From the NCBI RefSeq assembly GCF_021654575.1, contig NZ_AP024488.1, forward strand, positions 4,363,501-4,427,500: a stretch of 64,000 nucleotides of DNA. The letters are read 5' to 3'. Source of the DNA: Desulfoluna limicola. Lineage in GTDB: Bacteria; Desulfobacterota; Desulfobacteria; Desulfobacterales; Desulfolunaceae. This document shows positions 8,333 through 16,813 of this stretch, piece by piece (position 1 is the stretch's first letter; each line of letters opens with the position of its first letter). A program made the translations under genes and the position numbers. The notes beneath the pieces were generated by a model. The model made no database searches and was not told the DNA's origin. It saw nothing but the letters and a program-made list of their open reading frames with translations.

Positions 8333-9382
8333 ATGGAGTTTAAGAGATTGGACAAGGACAGGGTGGCGGCTCTGGATCTGGAACCGGTGGTGGCATCCAT
8401 CGTTCGGACCCAACTTCCCACAGGCGAGATCCCCTGGAGCGACGGCGACAAAACCGACCCCTGGGACCACGTGGAAGCGGCCATGGGCCTTGCCGTGGGC
8501 GGGCGTATCGTTGAGGCCCGACGCGCCTTTGCCTGGCTTGCCTCCATGCAGCTGGAGAACGGAAGCTGGCACGCCTCATATAAAGAAGGTGTCCCCGAGG
8601 ACCGAACCCACGACACCAACATGAGCAGCTATGTGGCCGTGGGCGTCTACCACCATTTCCTCATCACAGCCGACCGGGACTTCCTGAAAACTTACTGGCC
8701 CACCTTGAGAAAAGGGCTCGATTTCGCCCTCTCCCTCCAGGCACCCGGCGGAGAGATCCACTGGGCCACCAGCCCCGATGGCGTCGTGGATCCCATGGCC
8801 CTGCTCACCGGCTCCAGCTCCATCTACATGAGCCTCAAGTGCGGCCTGGCCATCGCCTTTGAGCTGGGATACGCCATGCCCCACTGGGTGGAGGGGATGC
8901 AGAGGGTCCGGGAAGCCATTCGCACCCGCCCCCACTGCTTCAACGTCACCAAGTCCCGCTTTTCCATGGACTGGTTTTACCCCATGCTCTCCGGTGCCCT
9001 CACCGGCAGGGAAGCCCAGAATCGACTGGACAAATACTGGAAAAAATTTGTCGTGGAGGGCCAGGGGGTCCGCTGCGTTTCCGACGAGCCCTGGGTCACG
9101 GTGGCGGAGACCGCCGAATTTATCCTGGCCCTCTCCGCCATGGGAAACACGGATCAGGCCCATATCGTCTTCGACTGGATCAAAGATTCCCGTTTTGACG
9201 ATGGCTCCTACTGGTGCGGCTACACCTTCCCCAACATGGTGATCTGGCCCGAAGAGAAGCTCTCGTGGACCAACGGGGTGGTGCTCATGGCCGCCGACGC
9301 CCTTTTTGACCTGACCCCGGCCGGGCGCCTGTTTCAGCACGACTTCTGGGAGTCCCACGAAGCCCTTGACCTAACGGCCTGA
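8333..9382 (+). CDS. Prenyltransferase/terpenoid-cyclase-like alpha-barrel protein
   Basis: 349 residues from the ATG at 8333, which follows GAGGTGG; a GTG at 8324 is the alternative. The sequence is soluble and rich in Trp, with repeated helical-hairpin features such as WDHVEAAMGLAVGGR, AFAWLASMQLENGSW and DDGSYWCGYTFPN. These are typical of (alpha/alpha)6 barrels of the squalene-cyclase/prenyltransferase and glycosidase-like folds. A QW-like spacing is visible, but I do not see the DxDD motif of true cyclases, so enzymatic cyclisation is not supported. The acyltransferase gene follows after 56 bases, suggesting a joint role in envelope glycan or lipid modification. Function unknown. Confidence 0.7.
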   Translation: MEFKRLDKDRVAALDLEPVVASIVRTQLPTGEIPWSDGDKTDPWDHVEAAMGLAVGGRIVEARRAFAWLASMQLENGSWHASYKEGVPEDRTHDTNMSSYVAVGVYHHFLITADRDFLKTYWPTLRKGLDFALSLQAPGGEIHWATSPDGVVDPMALLTGSSSIYMSLKCGLAIAFELGYAMPHWVEGMQRVREAIRTRPHCFNVTKSRFSMDWFYPMLSGALTGREAQNRLDKYWKKFVVEGQGVRCVSDEPWVTVAETAEFILALSAMGNTDQAHIVFDWIKDSRFDDGSYWCGYTFPNMVIWPEEKLSWTNGVVLMAADALFDLTPAGRLFQHDFWESHEALDLTA

Positions 9383-9438
9383 TCGCTGGCCCCGAGGCCC
9401 GAACCAACAACACAACACAACGCGCCGGGACGTACGAC

Positions 9439-10161
9439 GTGAAAAAAGACCACAGACCCTACTGGCTGAAACGCCTCTACATCCTGTTTCAAAAATACTA
9501 CACGAATCGTTACATTCGCCCCCAGCTTGACGCAATGGGCCGTGGGGGGGCCTACATGAAGCCCTGGCACATTGAAATCTTCGGCGGTCCCATTCGCATC
9601 GGCTCCTACCCCACGGTCATCGCCGCTCCGGATCGACGGCTGCGACTCACCGTCTGGTCGGACAAACCCGACGCCAAGGGCATCACCATCGGGGACTATT
9701 GCCTCCTCTGCCCGGGGGTCCGTATCCTCGCCGCCTCGGAAATTACCATCGGCGAGAGCTGCATGATCGCCAGCGGCGCCTACATCACCGATTCCGACTG
9801 GCACGGCATCTACGACCGCAGCCTCCCCATCGGCAACACCGCCCCCGTGGTCCTTGAGGAGAACGTCTGGGTGGGGGACAGTGCCATCATCTGCAAAGGG
9901 GTGCGCATCGGAAAAAACAGCATCATCGGTGCCGGTGCCGTGGTGGCCTCGGACATTCCGGAGAATGCCATTGCCGTGGGCAATCCGGCCCGGGTCATCA
10001 AATACCTCGACCCGGAGACCAAACTTCGAACCCGGGGCGAGTGGCTGGCCAATCCGGGGAAACTGGCCCGTGAGTTCGATGTCATCGACCGGGATCAGCT
10101 CCAGGGAAATTCCGTCATCGGATGGTTTCGCTCCCTTCTTTTTCCACGCCAGGGAGACTGA
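9439..10161 (+). CDS. Left-handed beta-helix (hexapeptide) acyltransferase
   Basis: 240 residues from GTG. Hexapeptide repeats typical of the LbH fold run from about residue 75 to 185 (ITIGDYCLLCPGVRILA, GVRIGKNSIIGAGAVV), ending in the characteristic AIAVGNPARVIKYL. A loop with SDWHGIY carries the likely catalytic His. Family members such as WbbJ and maltose acetyltransferase move acetyl or acyl groups from CoA to sugars. The short basic N-terminus (KKDHRPYWLKRLYILFQKYY) may associate with the membrane. It is probably co-transcribed with the preceding barrel protein. The acceptor is unknown. Confidence 0.85.
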   Translation: MKKDHRPYWLKRLYILFQKYYTNRYIRPQLDAMGRGGAYMKPWHIEIFGGPIRIGSYPTVIAAPDRRLRLTVWSDKPDAKGITIGDYCLLCPGVRILAASEITIGESCMIASGAYITDSDWHGIYDRSLPIGNTAPVVLEENVWVGDSAIICKGVRIGKNSIIGAGAVVASDIPENAIAVGNPARVIKYLDPETKLRTRGEWLANPGKLAREFDVIDRDQLQGNSVIGWFRSLLFPRQGD

Positions 10162-10184
10162 CACCCCTGCTTTAAAAAAAGCCA

Positions 10185-10205
10185 GGACGGGCAAATGGCC
10201 CGTCC
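10185..10205 (+). terminator. Hairpin after acyltransferase gene
   Basis: GGACGGGC and GCCCGTCC form a perfect 8-bp stem with a 5-nt loop 24 bases past the stop codon. No T-run follows, so termination efficiency is uncertain. Confidence 0.5.
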
Positions 10206-10360
10206 ACAAGGCCTTGTTAGCGCTCAGATAGATCGGTGATACCAAAGGGCATCTTTTCGATTTCCAATTTTACGAAAAAGGTGCATAATGCAACTTCGAA
10301 AAAAGGGGCAGCGTCCTTTTTTTCATGGAGAAACACCCTGTTATAAGCAAGGAGCGTGAC

Positions 10361-10750
10361 ATGTCAGGTAGCATGACGTTTGAAAAAGACATCGTACTGA
10401 TCTATTACGAAGACACCCCCCTGGCGTTCGCTCGTATCGAGGAAATCTGGGAAGATGACAAGCCGGACTGGTTCCATGTCAAGCTGCTCTTTTTGCAGCT
10501 GCCGGTCCACTCGGCGACCTGGATCCTGAAGGGCGCATACATCGACGGGGCGGAATTCACCATGGGCGGCAAGCGCATGCGCCTTGAAAAAGTCATCTGC
10601 CCCGCAGAGGACCGAAGCGATGACGCAGAAGACGACACCTTCGATGATCTTCAAATGCCTGAAATCGAAGAGCACCTCGCCGTCAACGATGCCGACCCCA
10701 TCATGCAGTCCGATGCCGAGGTTATTCAGTTCCCCTTCGGGAAACGATAA
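10361..10750 (+). CDS. Conserved hypothetical acidic protein
   Basis: 129 residues from the ATG at 10361, chosen for its AAGGAG site; an upstream in-frame ATG at 10325 is poorer. The N-terminal 85 residues look like a small beta-rich domain (IVLIYYEDTPLAFARIEEIW, WHVK-like and WILKGAYIDG segments). The C-terminal 45 residues are acidic and probably disordered, ending VIQFPFGKR. I do not recognise the family. It sits 14 bases upstream of the DUF1848 gene on the same strand, so co-transcription is likely. Confidence 0.7.
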   Translation: MSGSMTFEKDIVLIYYEDTPLAFARIEEIWEDDKPDWFHVKLLFLQLPVHSATWILKGAYIDGAEFTMGGKRMRLEKVICPAEDRSDDAEDDTFDDLQMPEIEEHLAVNDADPIMQSDAEVIQFPFGKR

Positions 10751-10764
10751 CACCCCGAACGTGC

Positions 10765-11637
10765 ATGGCATCTGGTACTGCAAAACGACAGATCCTCTCC
10801 GTTTCCCGGCGCAGCGATATACCGGCCCACCACCTGGACTGGTTTATGGCGTCCGTGGAACATGGAGAGGCCCTCGTTGAACACCCCTACACCCGCACCC
10901 TCCAAGCGATCCCCCTCACCCCGGAAACCGTCCACACCCTGGTTTTCTGGACCAAGGACATCGGCCCTTTTCTGAAACGGAACTGTGACCGCATCCTTCG
11001 GAAAAAGGGGTTCCACCTCTACTTCAATGTCACCGTCAACAGTGAATCCCCCACCCTGGAGCCAGGTGTCCCTCCCCTTGATGAACGCCTCGAATCCCTG
11101 GGAGAGCTGTGCCGGCGCGTGGGCTCCACGGCCGTTACCTGGCGATTTGATCCCATCTGCCACTTCCTGGACACCGAAGGCAACCCACGCGACAACCTCC
11201 ACGACTTCTCCCGTATCGCACAACACGCCTCTGATGCCGGAATCAAGCGATGCATCACCAGTTTTGTGGACCTCTACCCAAAAGTCGTGCGCCGCGCACG
11301 GGCCGTCGGAATCGAGTTGACGGAGCGTCCCATCCATGAGAAAGTGGCCCTCGTTTTGCGTTTAAACAGGCAGTTGCAGCGCTTTGGCATCGACCTTTTC
11401 ACCTGCTGTGAAAACGACCTGCAGGCCGCCCTGCCCTTTGGCAGCGGCATCACCCCTGCGGCATGCATCCCGGGCCCCCTCCTTGCCGGGCTCTTCGGAG
11501 GGGGCATCTCCCTTGCCCGGGACCCGGGCCAGAGACGCGACGCCGGATGCAGGTGCACCAAAAGCCGGGACATTGGGTCCTACACAAGGCACCCCTGCCC
11601 CACAAACTGCCTCTACTGCTACGCAACCAGGGGATAA
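10765..11637 (+). CDS. DUF1848 family Fe-S protein
   Basis: 290 residues. The N-terminus (LSVSRRSDIPAHHLDWF) and the cysteine-rich C-terminus (CRCTKSRDIGSYTRHPCPTNCLYCY) are hallmarks of DUF1848. This family has a radical-SAM-like barrel in which a Cys cluster at the C-terminus probably binds Fe-S. WRFDPICHF lies at mid-protein. The reaction is not established. The ATG used is preceded by a weak site, and the gene starts 14 bases after the upstream hypothetical gene. dusB follows after about 86 bases. Confidence 0.85.
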   Translation: MASGTAKRQILSVSRRSDIPAHHLDWFMASVEHGEALVEHPYTRTLQAIPLTPETVHTLVFWTKDIGPFLKRNCDRILRKKGFHLYFNVTVNSESPTLEPGVPPLDERLESLGELCRRVGSTAVTWRFDPICHFLDTEGNPRDNLHDFSRIAQHASDAGIKRCITSFVDLYPKVVRRARAVGIELTERPIHEKVALVLRLNRQLQRFGIDLFTCCENDLQAALPFGSGITPAACIPGPLLAGLFGGGISLARDPGQRRDAGCRCTKSRDIGSYTRHPCPTNCLYCYATRG

Positions 11638-11723
11638 ATAGTTTCACGAATGCCCTCAGGGCGTCGTTAGCAGAATCATTTGCGTTCGCTTCGGGCTTTG
11701 CCCGTTATATACAGAGATTGGTC

Positions 11724-12746
11724 ATGAAAAAGTTTAAGATTGGTAAGATAGAAATGGACAGCCCCACGGTCATGGCGCCTCTGGCGGGGGTCACCAACCT
11801 TCCTTTTCGCCTGATGGCAAAGGACATGGGGGCAGGACTCGTGGTCTCCGAGATGGTGAGTGCCAACGGGCTGATTTACGAATCCGACAAAACCTATCGC
11901 CTGATGGAGAGCAAGCCCCAGGAAAAACCCCTGTCTATCCAGTTGTTCGGATCGGATCCGGCAATGATGGCCGAGGCCGCCAGACGGGTCCAGGAAACCG
12001 GCGCCGATATGATCGATATCAACTGCGGCTGCTCGGTGAAAAAGGTCCTTAAAACCGGGTCCGGTTCAGCCCTTATGAGCACCCCAGAGCTGGCGAGAGA
12101 CATCTTCAAGGCCGTCAAAGAGGCCATCACCATCCCCTTAACGGTGAAGATGCGTTCCGGGTGGGACACATCGGGGGACGATGCAATGCTGCTGGCCAGG
12201 CTTGCAGAGGAGGTGGGGGTCGATGCGGTGGCCGTCCATCCACGCACAGCCAAACAAGCCTTCCGCGGTCACTCTGACTGGTCCGTCATCAAACGGGTCA
12301 AAGAGGCCCTGTCCATCCCTGTCATCGGAAACGGCGACATCCTCACCCCGGAAGACGCCATTCGCATGTTTGACACGACCGGGTGCGACGCCGTGATGAT
12401 CGGACGGGCGGCAATTGGCGACCCGGCCATCTTCAAGCGGACCAACGCCCTGTTATCAGGCGATATCGTAAAACCGACGCTGGTTGACCACTTTGCTATG
12501 ATGGAGCGATACTTCACGGACAGCCTTGACTATTTTACCGACGAATATATCGCCTGCAAAACCATGCGAAGCCGCCTGGGATGGTTTGTCAAAGGACTTC
12601 CCGACTGCAGCGCGTTCCGACAGGATGCAATCTCCCTGTCAACACGCGAGGAAGGCCTTGCCCTCATTCGTTCCTACAAAGAGAAACTCGGCGATGGAGA
12701 ATGCCTCGAAAAGATCATGCAATCAGGACGTTTTGCCGAATCGTAA
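11724..12746 (+). CDS. dusB: tRNA-dihydrouridine synthase (DusB-like)
   Basis: 340 residues from the ATG at 11724; the reading frame extends upstream without a credible start. The TIM-barrel opening (MAPLAGVTNLPFRLMAKDMG), the FMN-binding IPVIGNGDI and GRAAIGDP identify a Dus enzyme that reduces uridine in tRNA. The motif normally written M-G-C-P-A-K-K-V reads C-G-C-S-V-K-K-V here: the catalytic Cys is kept, the preceding Met is Cys, and the Pro is Ser. The length and C-terminal helical domain fit the DusB subgroup. Confidence 0.92.
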   Translation: MKKFKIGKIEMDSPTVMAPLAGVTNLPFRLMAKDMGAGLVVSEMVSANGLIYESDKTYRLMESKPQEKPLSIQLFGSDPAMMAEAARRVQETGADMIDINCGCSVKKVLKTGSGSALMSTPELARDIFKAVKEAITIPLTVKMRSGWDTSGDDAMLLARLAEEVGVDAVAVHPRTAKQAFRGHSDWSVIKRVKEALSIPVIGNGDILTPEDAIRMFDTTGCDAVMIGRAAIGDPAIFKRTNALLSGDIVKPTLVDHFAMMERYFTDSLDYFTDEYIACKTMRSRLGWFVKGLPDCSAFRQDAISLSTREEGLALIRSYKEKLGDGECLEKIMQSGRFAES

Positions 12747-13374
12747 GCCCGTTTCATGGCGCCTTCCACCCAGCATTGACCGGGGTGCAGGGCGTCAATG
12801 ACTCTTTTTTACCCACCCGGGAAGCAATCTATCACATCCATTGAACAAAGCAATAACCCCCCAAAGACACCCAAGCCCCATTTTCCTTCGCGGAAATGGC
12901 TGAAGACGATGTCTCCCTCAAATAAAGGCAAGACAGCCCTCGCCGGGCGCGACACCCCCCTACACAAGACAACAACCTGCTTTCATTTGACATACAACCC
13001 AACCGCTTCGCCGCTTGTTATAACGGCGAATTCACGGATCATTGATACCGCGCACAAAGAGATGTTTCCATTTGACAACACTAAAAATATCTGTTAGCTC
13101 ACAAAAATCCGCATAAAAAGAGAACGGTTGCCCTTAGGGTCAACCCTCGTTCCCTGACGACATCCTCCCCCCATGGTGTGCTTGCCGATAAGGGAATGAT
13201 TTATCACCGCAATTTTTATGTTGACGTCACCCGGAGGCCACTCAGCCTCTTCATCTCATCAGGAGACGGCCAGCTTACCCCCGAATGAGGGAAATTTCGC
13301 CGATAAGGTCGACGCCGAGCAACACCATTTGCCATAAGATTTGCGCACCATCACCAGGCACAGGAGTAGTATCC
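12747..13374. other. Long leader/spacer before the Asn-rich protein gene
   Basis: About 630 bases without a supported gene. GCCGATAAGG occurs twice (13184-13193 and 13299-13308), resembling the -10 box of sigma-28 promoters but without a matching -35. A hairpin-capable GGTTGCCCTTAGGGTCAACC lies near 13126-13145. The first 300 bases show nothing recognisable. The length could indicate a regulated leader. Confidence 0.4.
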
Positions 13375-14082
13375 ATGAACGATTTTCTCCAATCCATTCG
13401 CAACCAGTCCAAAGACAAACGCTATCAGGGCAACAACCGCCCCCGTCGCCCTTACGACAACAGTGGCAACGGCAGCAGTCATGCCAACCACCAGCAGAAC
13501 CATCACAACAGTCAGCAGCACAACCAGAGCAACTACCATCGCAACAACGACAACTATCACCATCGAAACCAAGACAACAGAAGCCACGACAACCGAAAGT
13601 ACCATCAGCGTCCCCGCCAGGATTTCGGCCAGCGTGATGAGAACCTCGGTATGATCAAGGATCTGCTTGAGACACTCGTAACTCAGCAGGGCCAGGCCAT
13701 GGAAGTCCATGAGCGCAGAGCCATTGCTGAAGAACGCAAAGCCGAAGCCATCGAGGAGATCGCAAGCATCATCAGCTCCCTGGCCGGTGCGGAGTTCCCC
13801 TCCATCGACAAGGTCGTTTCCGGTATCGATGCCGTGGCGCGTGAGTTTGAGGAAGAGGTCGATCTGGACGATGACGAGATCATGATGGATGATCCTGAAG
13901 ACGAGGCCCCATCCATGGAGCTCTCCAAAGATGAGATCGTTAACCTGATTCATAAGATGCGCGCTGAAGGCTCCACTTACAATGAAGTGGCTGCCCACCT
14001 CACTGACATGGGCCTTGCCACCTTCTCCGGTCGCGGCAAGTGGCATGCACAGACCATCCACCGCCTCTGCCAGCAGGAGTAG
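13375..14082 (+). CDS. Asn/His/Gln-rich low-complexity protein with C-terminal HTH
   Basis: 235 residues from the ATG at 13375 (CAGGAG upstream). Residues about 18-85 are dominated by Asn, His and Gln with scattered Arg and Tyr, a prion-like composition. Residues about 90-150 form a Glu/Ala/Arg-rich helix of coiled-coil type. An acidic stretch follows (EEEVDLDDDEIMMDDPEDE). The last 45 residues (KMRAEGSTYNEVAAHLTDMG) resemble the small helix-turn-helix found at the C-terminus of recombinases and in DNA-binding proteins. I know no characterised homologue. It may bind nucleic acid and self-associate, which is inference. A strong terminator follows. Confidence 0.75.
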   Translation: MNDFLQSIRNQSKDKRYQGNNRPRRPYDNSGNGSSHANHQQNHHNSQQHNQSNYHRNNDNYHHRNQDNRSHDNRKYHQRPRQDFGQRDENLGMIKDLLETLVTQQGQAMEVHERRAIAEERKAEAIEEIASIISSLAGAEFPSIDKVVSGIDAVAREFEEEVDLDDDEIMMDDPEDEAPSMELSKDEIVNLIHKMRAEGSTYNEVAAHLTDMGLATFSGRGKWHAQTIHRLCQQE

Positions 14083-14157
14083 TACCGACTCCGACCCTCG
14101 CAGGGTCTCCCCCTGACCCGGCAACCCGTTGCAACAAAAAGGGTCACCTGAAAACAC

Positions 14158-14199
14158 AAAAGGTCCGGTCTCTTCGCGAAAAGAGGCCGGACCTTTTTT
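14158..14199 (+). terminator. Intrinsic terminator
   Basis: AAAAGGTCCGG pairs with CCGGACCTTTT across an inner CTCTT/AAGAG stem, followed by TTTTTATTATT. It terminates the Asn-rich protein gene. Confidence 0.9.
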
Positions 14200-14241
14200 A
14201 TTATTCTTTGCCACAAGCGGCGAGAAGATTGAACAAGCACC

Positions 14242-14541
14242 CTACATCTGTTCCTTCTTCACACCCTCAACATAAGCGTCCCACTCCATGGGGAGGAGTT
14301 GCTTCTTCTTGGTGTTGCACTCCTTGCAACAGGGCACGACATTGCCCTTGGTGGTCTTGCCGCCCCTTGCCAGGGGAACCACATGGTCCATGGTCAGCTC
14401 GGCGGGCTTTACTGCCCCTTCGCACCAGTGACACACCCCTTTGGCGCAACGACGCTTCCACCACTGACTCTGGCGCATCTCACGGGCCTTTCGCCGCTCC
14501 CGCTTGATCTCCTCTTCATCGGCACCGAAATACCACTCCAT
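14242..14541 (-). CDS. Small HNH endonuclease
   Basis: 99 residues. An HNH core is clear: the first Cys pair (CHWC), then DHVVPLARGG with the catalytic His, GNVVPCCKECN with the Asn and the second Cys pair. The fold would bind a structural zinc and a catalytic metal and cut DNA. The protein is close to a bare HNH domain with a basic N-terminal helix. It faces the Asn-rich protein's terminator, and its own 5' side touches repeat unit 3. Stand-alone HNH proteins of this size often belong to phages or mobile DNA, but no other mobile gene is adjacent. Confidence 0.85.
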   Translation of the reverse strand: MEWYFGADEEEIKRERRKAREMRQSQWWKRRCAKGVCHWCEGAVKPAELTMDHVVPLARGGKTTKGNVVPCCKECNTKKKQLLPMEWDAYVEGVKKEQM

Positions 14542-14561
14542 GGCCGCTCCTTGATAAACAA

Positions 14562-14720
14562 GCCTCCGGCGGCCCTGCCGGGGGCCAAACTTTTGAAAAA
14601 TTTGACAAACAGATTTTAAACGCTACTGTTCACGAGCATGCCCAGCCAAGGCATAGACTTTCCCCTTGGTAACCGGAAAGTTTTTGCGGAGCTTTTTTCA
14701 AAAAGCGACCCGCCGGAGGC
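14562..14720. repeat. Mosaic intergenic repeat, unit 3 (B and C ends)
   Basis: It begins GCCTCCGGCGGC followed by the B hairpin (GGCCCTGCCGGGGGCC) and TTTGACAAACAG. It ends with module C: GGAGCTTTTTTCAAAAAGCG, then CCCGCCGGAGGC. It fills the space between the HNH gene and era. Together with the units at 22407, 26253 and 62117 it is the best complete B/C example. Confidence 0.85.
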
Positions 14721-14726
14721 ATCACA

Positions 14727-15626
14727 CTAAATACCGAGACGCCTGATGGCCTTGGTGTCTTTGCTCCAGTTCTTCTCCACACGGACAAAGAGCTTCAGGA
14801 AGACCTTTTTTCCCACCATCTCTTCGATGGCTTTTCTGGCCTCTTCGCCGATGGATTTGAGCTTGCTGCCCTTCTTGCCGATGAGGATGCCCTTCTGGGA
14901 ATCCCGCTCCACATGGATGGTGGCATCGATATGCACCAGCTTCTTTTCTCGCTCGAAGGTGTCCACGGTTACGGCCGTGGAGTACGGGATCTCCTGGCCG
15001 GTGAGTCGAAAGACCTTTTCACGGATCATCTCCGCCACAAAGAATCGCTCGGGCAGGTCGGTGATCACGTCTTCGGGGTAGAAGGGAGGGCCCTCGGGCA
15101 TGATGCCCGCGATTTCGGCGAGCAGGGTCTCCACCTGGTCGCCGTGCTTTGCGGAGAGGGGAATGATGGAGTGAAAATCGTGAATACCGCGCCATTTCTC
15201 GATATGGGCCAGCACCTCGGGTTTTTTGATCCGGTCCACCTTGTTGAGGGCCAGAATCACCGGGCGATTGACCTTCTTCAGCTGCTTGACAAGGTAAGCG
15301 TCAGACTCTTCGTCCGCCTCGTGGACGTCGGTCATAAAGATCACCACGTCCACATCGCCCAATGCCGTGAGGGCAACGTCCACCATACGCACGTTCAGCG
15401 CCCGGTTTGATTTGTGGACACCGGGGGTGTCCACAAACACCAGCTGCATATCCTCCCTGTGCACCACGCCGAGAATCCGGTGACGCGTGGTCTGGGGTTT
15501 ACGCGAGGTAATGGAGAGCTTCTCGCCCAGAAGCTTGTTCATCAGGGTAGACTTCCCCGCGTTGGGGGCACCCACCAGGGCCACAAAGCCACTTTTAAAT
15601 CCGTTAAAGTCGTGTACGTTTTCCAT
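14727..15626 (-). CDS. era: GTPase Era
   Basis: 299 residues, the usual length. G1 is GAPNAGKST (about 19-27), G3 is VDTPGVH and G4 is NKVD, followed by a C-terminal KH domain that includes GILIGKKGSKLKSIGEEARK. Era binds the 3' end of 16S rRNA and assists 30S assembly and YbeY/RNase steps. It starts 6 bases after the engB stop codon, so the two GTPase genes form an operon. Confidence 0.97.
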   Translation of the reverse strand: MENVHDFNGFKSGFVALVGAPNAGKSTLMNKLLGEKLSITSRKPQTTRHRILGVVHREDMQLVFVDTPGVHKSNRALNVRMVDVALTALGDVDVVIFMTDVHEADEESDAYLVKQLKKVNRPVILALNKVDRIKKPEVLAHIEKWRGIHDFHSIIPLSAKHGDQVETLLAEIAGIMPEGPPFYPEDVITDLPERFFVAEMIREKVFRLTGQEIPYSTAVTVDTFEREKKLVHIDATIHVERDSQKGILIGKKGSKLKSIGEEARKAIEEMVGKKVFLKLFVRVEKNWSKDTKAIRRLGI

Positions 15627-15632
15627 AATATC

Positions 15633-16241
15633 TTACTCCTCCGTCGCAGTGTCGGCAGGCGATCCCACCAAATCTGTAATCGCTTGCCAGACATCGTCCC
15701 GGCCGCTTCGTGAAAGGGCGGAAAAAGGGATGAGCTCACTGCTCTTCATTCCCAGCTCTTTGGCAATGCGTGCCACGTTGCCCTGACGTTTGTTGTTGGA
15801 GAACTTGTCGGACTTGGTGAGCACCACCCGAAAGGGAATGCCATGGGCCCGAAACCATTCTACCAGGTTGAATTCGTCCTCACGTGGGGACCTGCGAATA
15901 TCGATAAGCAGAAGCGCCCCTTTGAGCGAACGGCGCTCGGCCAGATAGCGTTCCACCATGGGCCCCCACTCCCGCACGACGCGCTTTGGGGCCTTGGCAT
16001 AGCCATAGCCCGGCAGGTCCACAAAAGTGATGGCCTCATTGATATCGAAAAAGTTAACCAGCTGGGTACGCCCGGGGGTGGAACTGGTTTTCACCAGACG
16101 CTTGCGGTTCACCAGCACGTTGATGAGGGACGATTTTCCCACGTTGGAGCGGCCTGCAAAGGCAATCTCCGGATGCCGCAGCTCAGGGTACTGGTCGGCC
16201 TTCACCGCACTGGTAACAAACTCTGCTGAGAGGATTTTCAT
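15633..16241 (-). CDS. engB: Ribosome-biogenesis GTPase EngB (YsxC/YihA)
   Basis: 202 residues. Signatures: FAGRSNVGKSSLINVLVNRK (G1), TPGRTQLVNFF (G2), DLPGYGYA (G3) and TKSDK (G4). The protein acts in 50S subunit assembly. It is first in the engB-era pair; the ATG at 16241 is the conventional family start (MKILSAEFVTSA). Confidence 0.97.
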   Translation of the reverse strand: MKILSAEFVTSAVKADQYPELRHPEIAFAGRSNVGKSSLINVLVNRKRLVKTSSTPGRTQLVNFFDINEAITFVDLPGYGYAKAPKRVVREWGPMVERYLAERRSLKGALLLIDIRRSPREDEFNLVEWFRAHGIPFRVVLTKSDKFSNNKRQGNVARIAKELGMKSSELIPFSALSRSGRDDVWQAITDLVGSPADTATEE

Positions 16242-16491
16242 AATCTGTTTCTTTCCTGGTGGCCCTTAAAAGGCACATAATGCCTTCCTGTTCAGGGCCA
16301 ACGCGCCGTTGGGCGCACAATAGGTAATATACAACGAAAAGCCCGGGCCATGGGGCTCCGGGCAATTGGGTAAGCTCTGTTTTCGAAATAAGGTTGGATC
16401 CCTCTCTTTCGAATGGTTTCATACCTTTATCACAATCGGAAGGAGATCTGCCACAAAAAAGAAGGGGACTGCTCAGTTCTTTAAAGAAACT

Positions 16492-16773
16492 GCCTCCGGC
16501 GGCAAGGTGAGCCACCTTGAGAGCTGCTTGCAAATGCGCTAGGGGAATCGTAACTCCAAACGCCTCCCATCAGCATTCGCCCGACGTGTGGCGCCATGAA
16601 ACGTGTACCACAAAAGCATGAGCTGTGGGTACGCCTGCCTCGACGCTGAGAATAACCTAATCGTAAATATTCAGTTGAATGATTACCCCCGCGCAAGAAC
16701 TCACCCCGAGGAACGAGGGGCGAGCTCTTGCTCAACATGGGGTCCAGGGGATCATCCCCTGGCCGCCGGAGGC
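16492..16773. repeat. Mosaic intergenic repeat, unit 4 (A and D ends)
   Basis: The left A module is GCCTCCGGCGGCAAGGTGAGCCACCTT, cited here only by its ends. The right D module carries the hairpin CCAGGGGATCATCCCCTGG followed by CCGCCGGAGGC. The 280-bp centre holds a CATGAGCTGTGGGTACGC segment resembling the centres of the units at 21507 and 44345. Confidence 0.8.
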
Positions 16774-16813
16774 ATTTTTTTAGTCCACGGAAGCTGACTA
16801 TCCCCAAATTCGG

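Noticed and set aside
12798-13097. 99-codon open frame after dusB
   Set aside because: Composition is random-looking (many Thr, Pro and Asn), and there is no ribosome site.
13184-13308. Two GCCGATAAGG boxes as sigma-28 promoters
   Set aside because: Neither has a TAAA-type -35 box at the expected distance, and the gene downstream is not flagellar.
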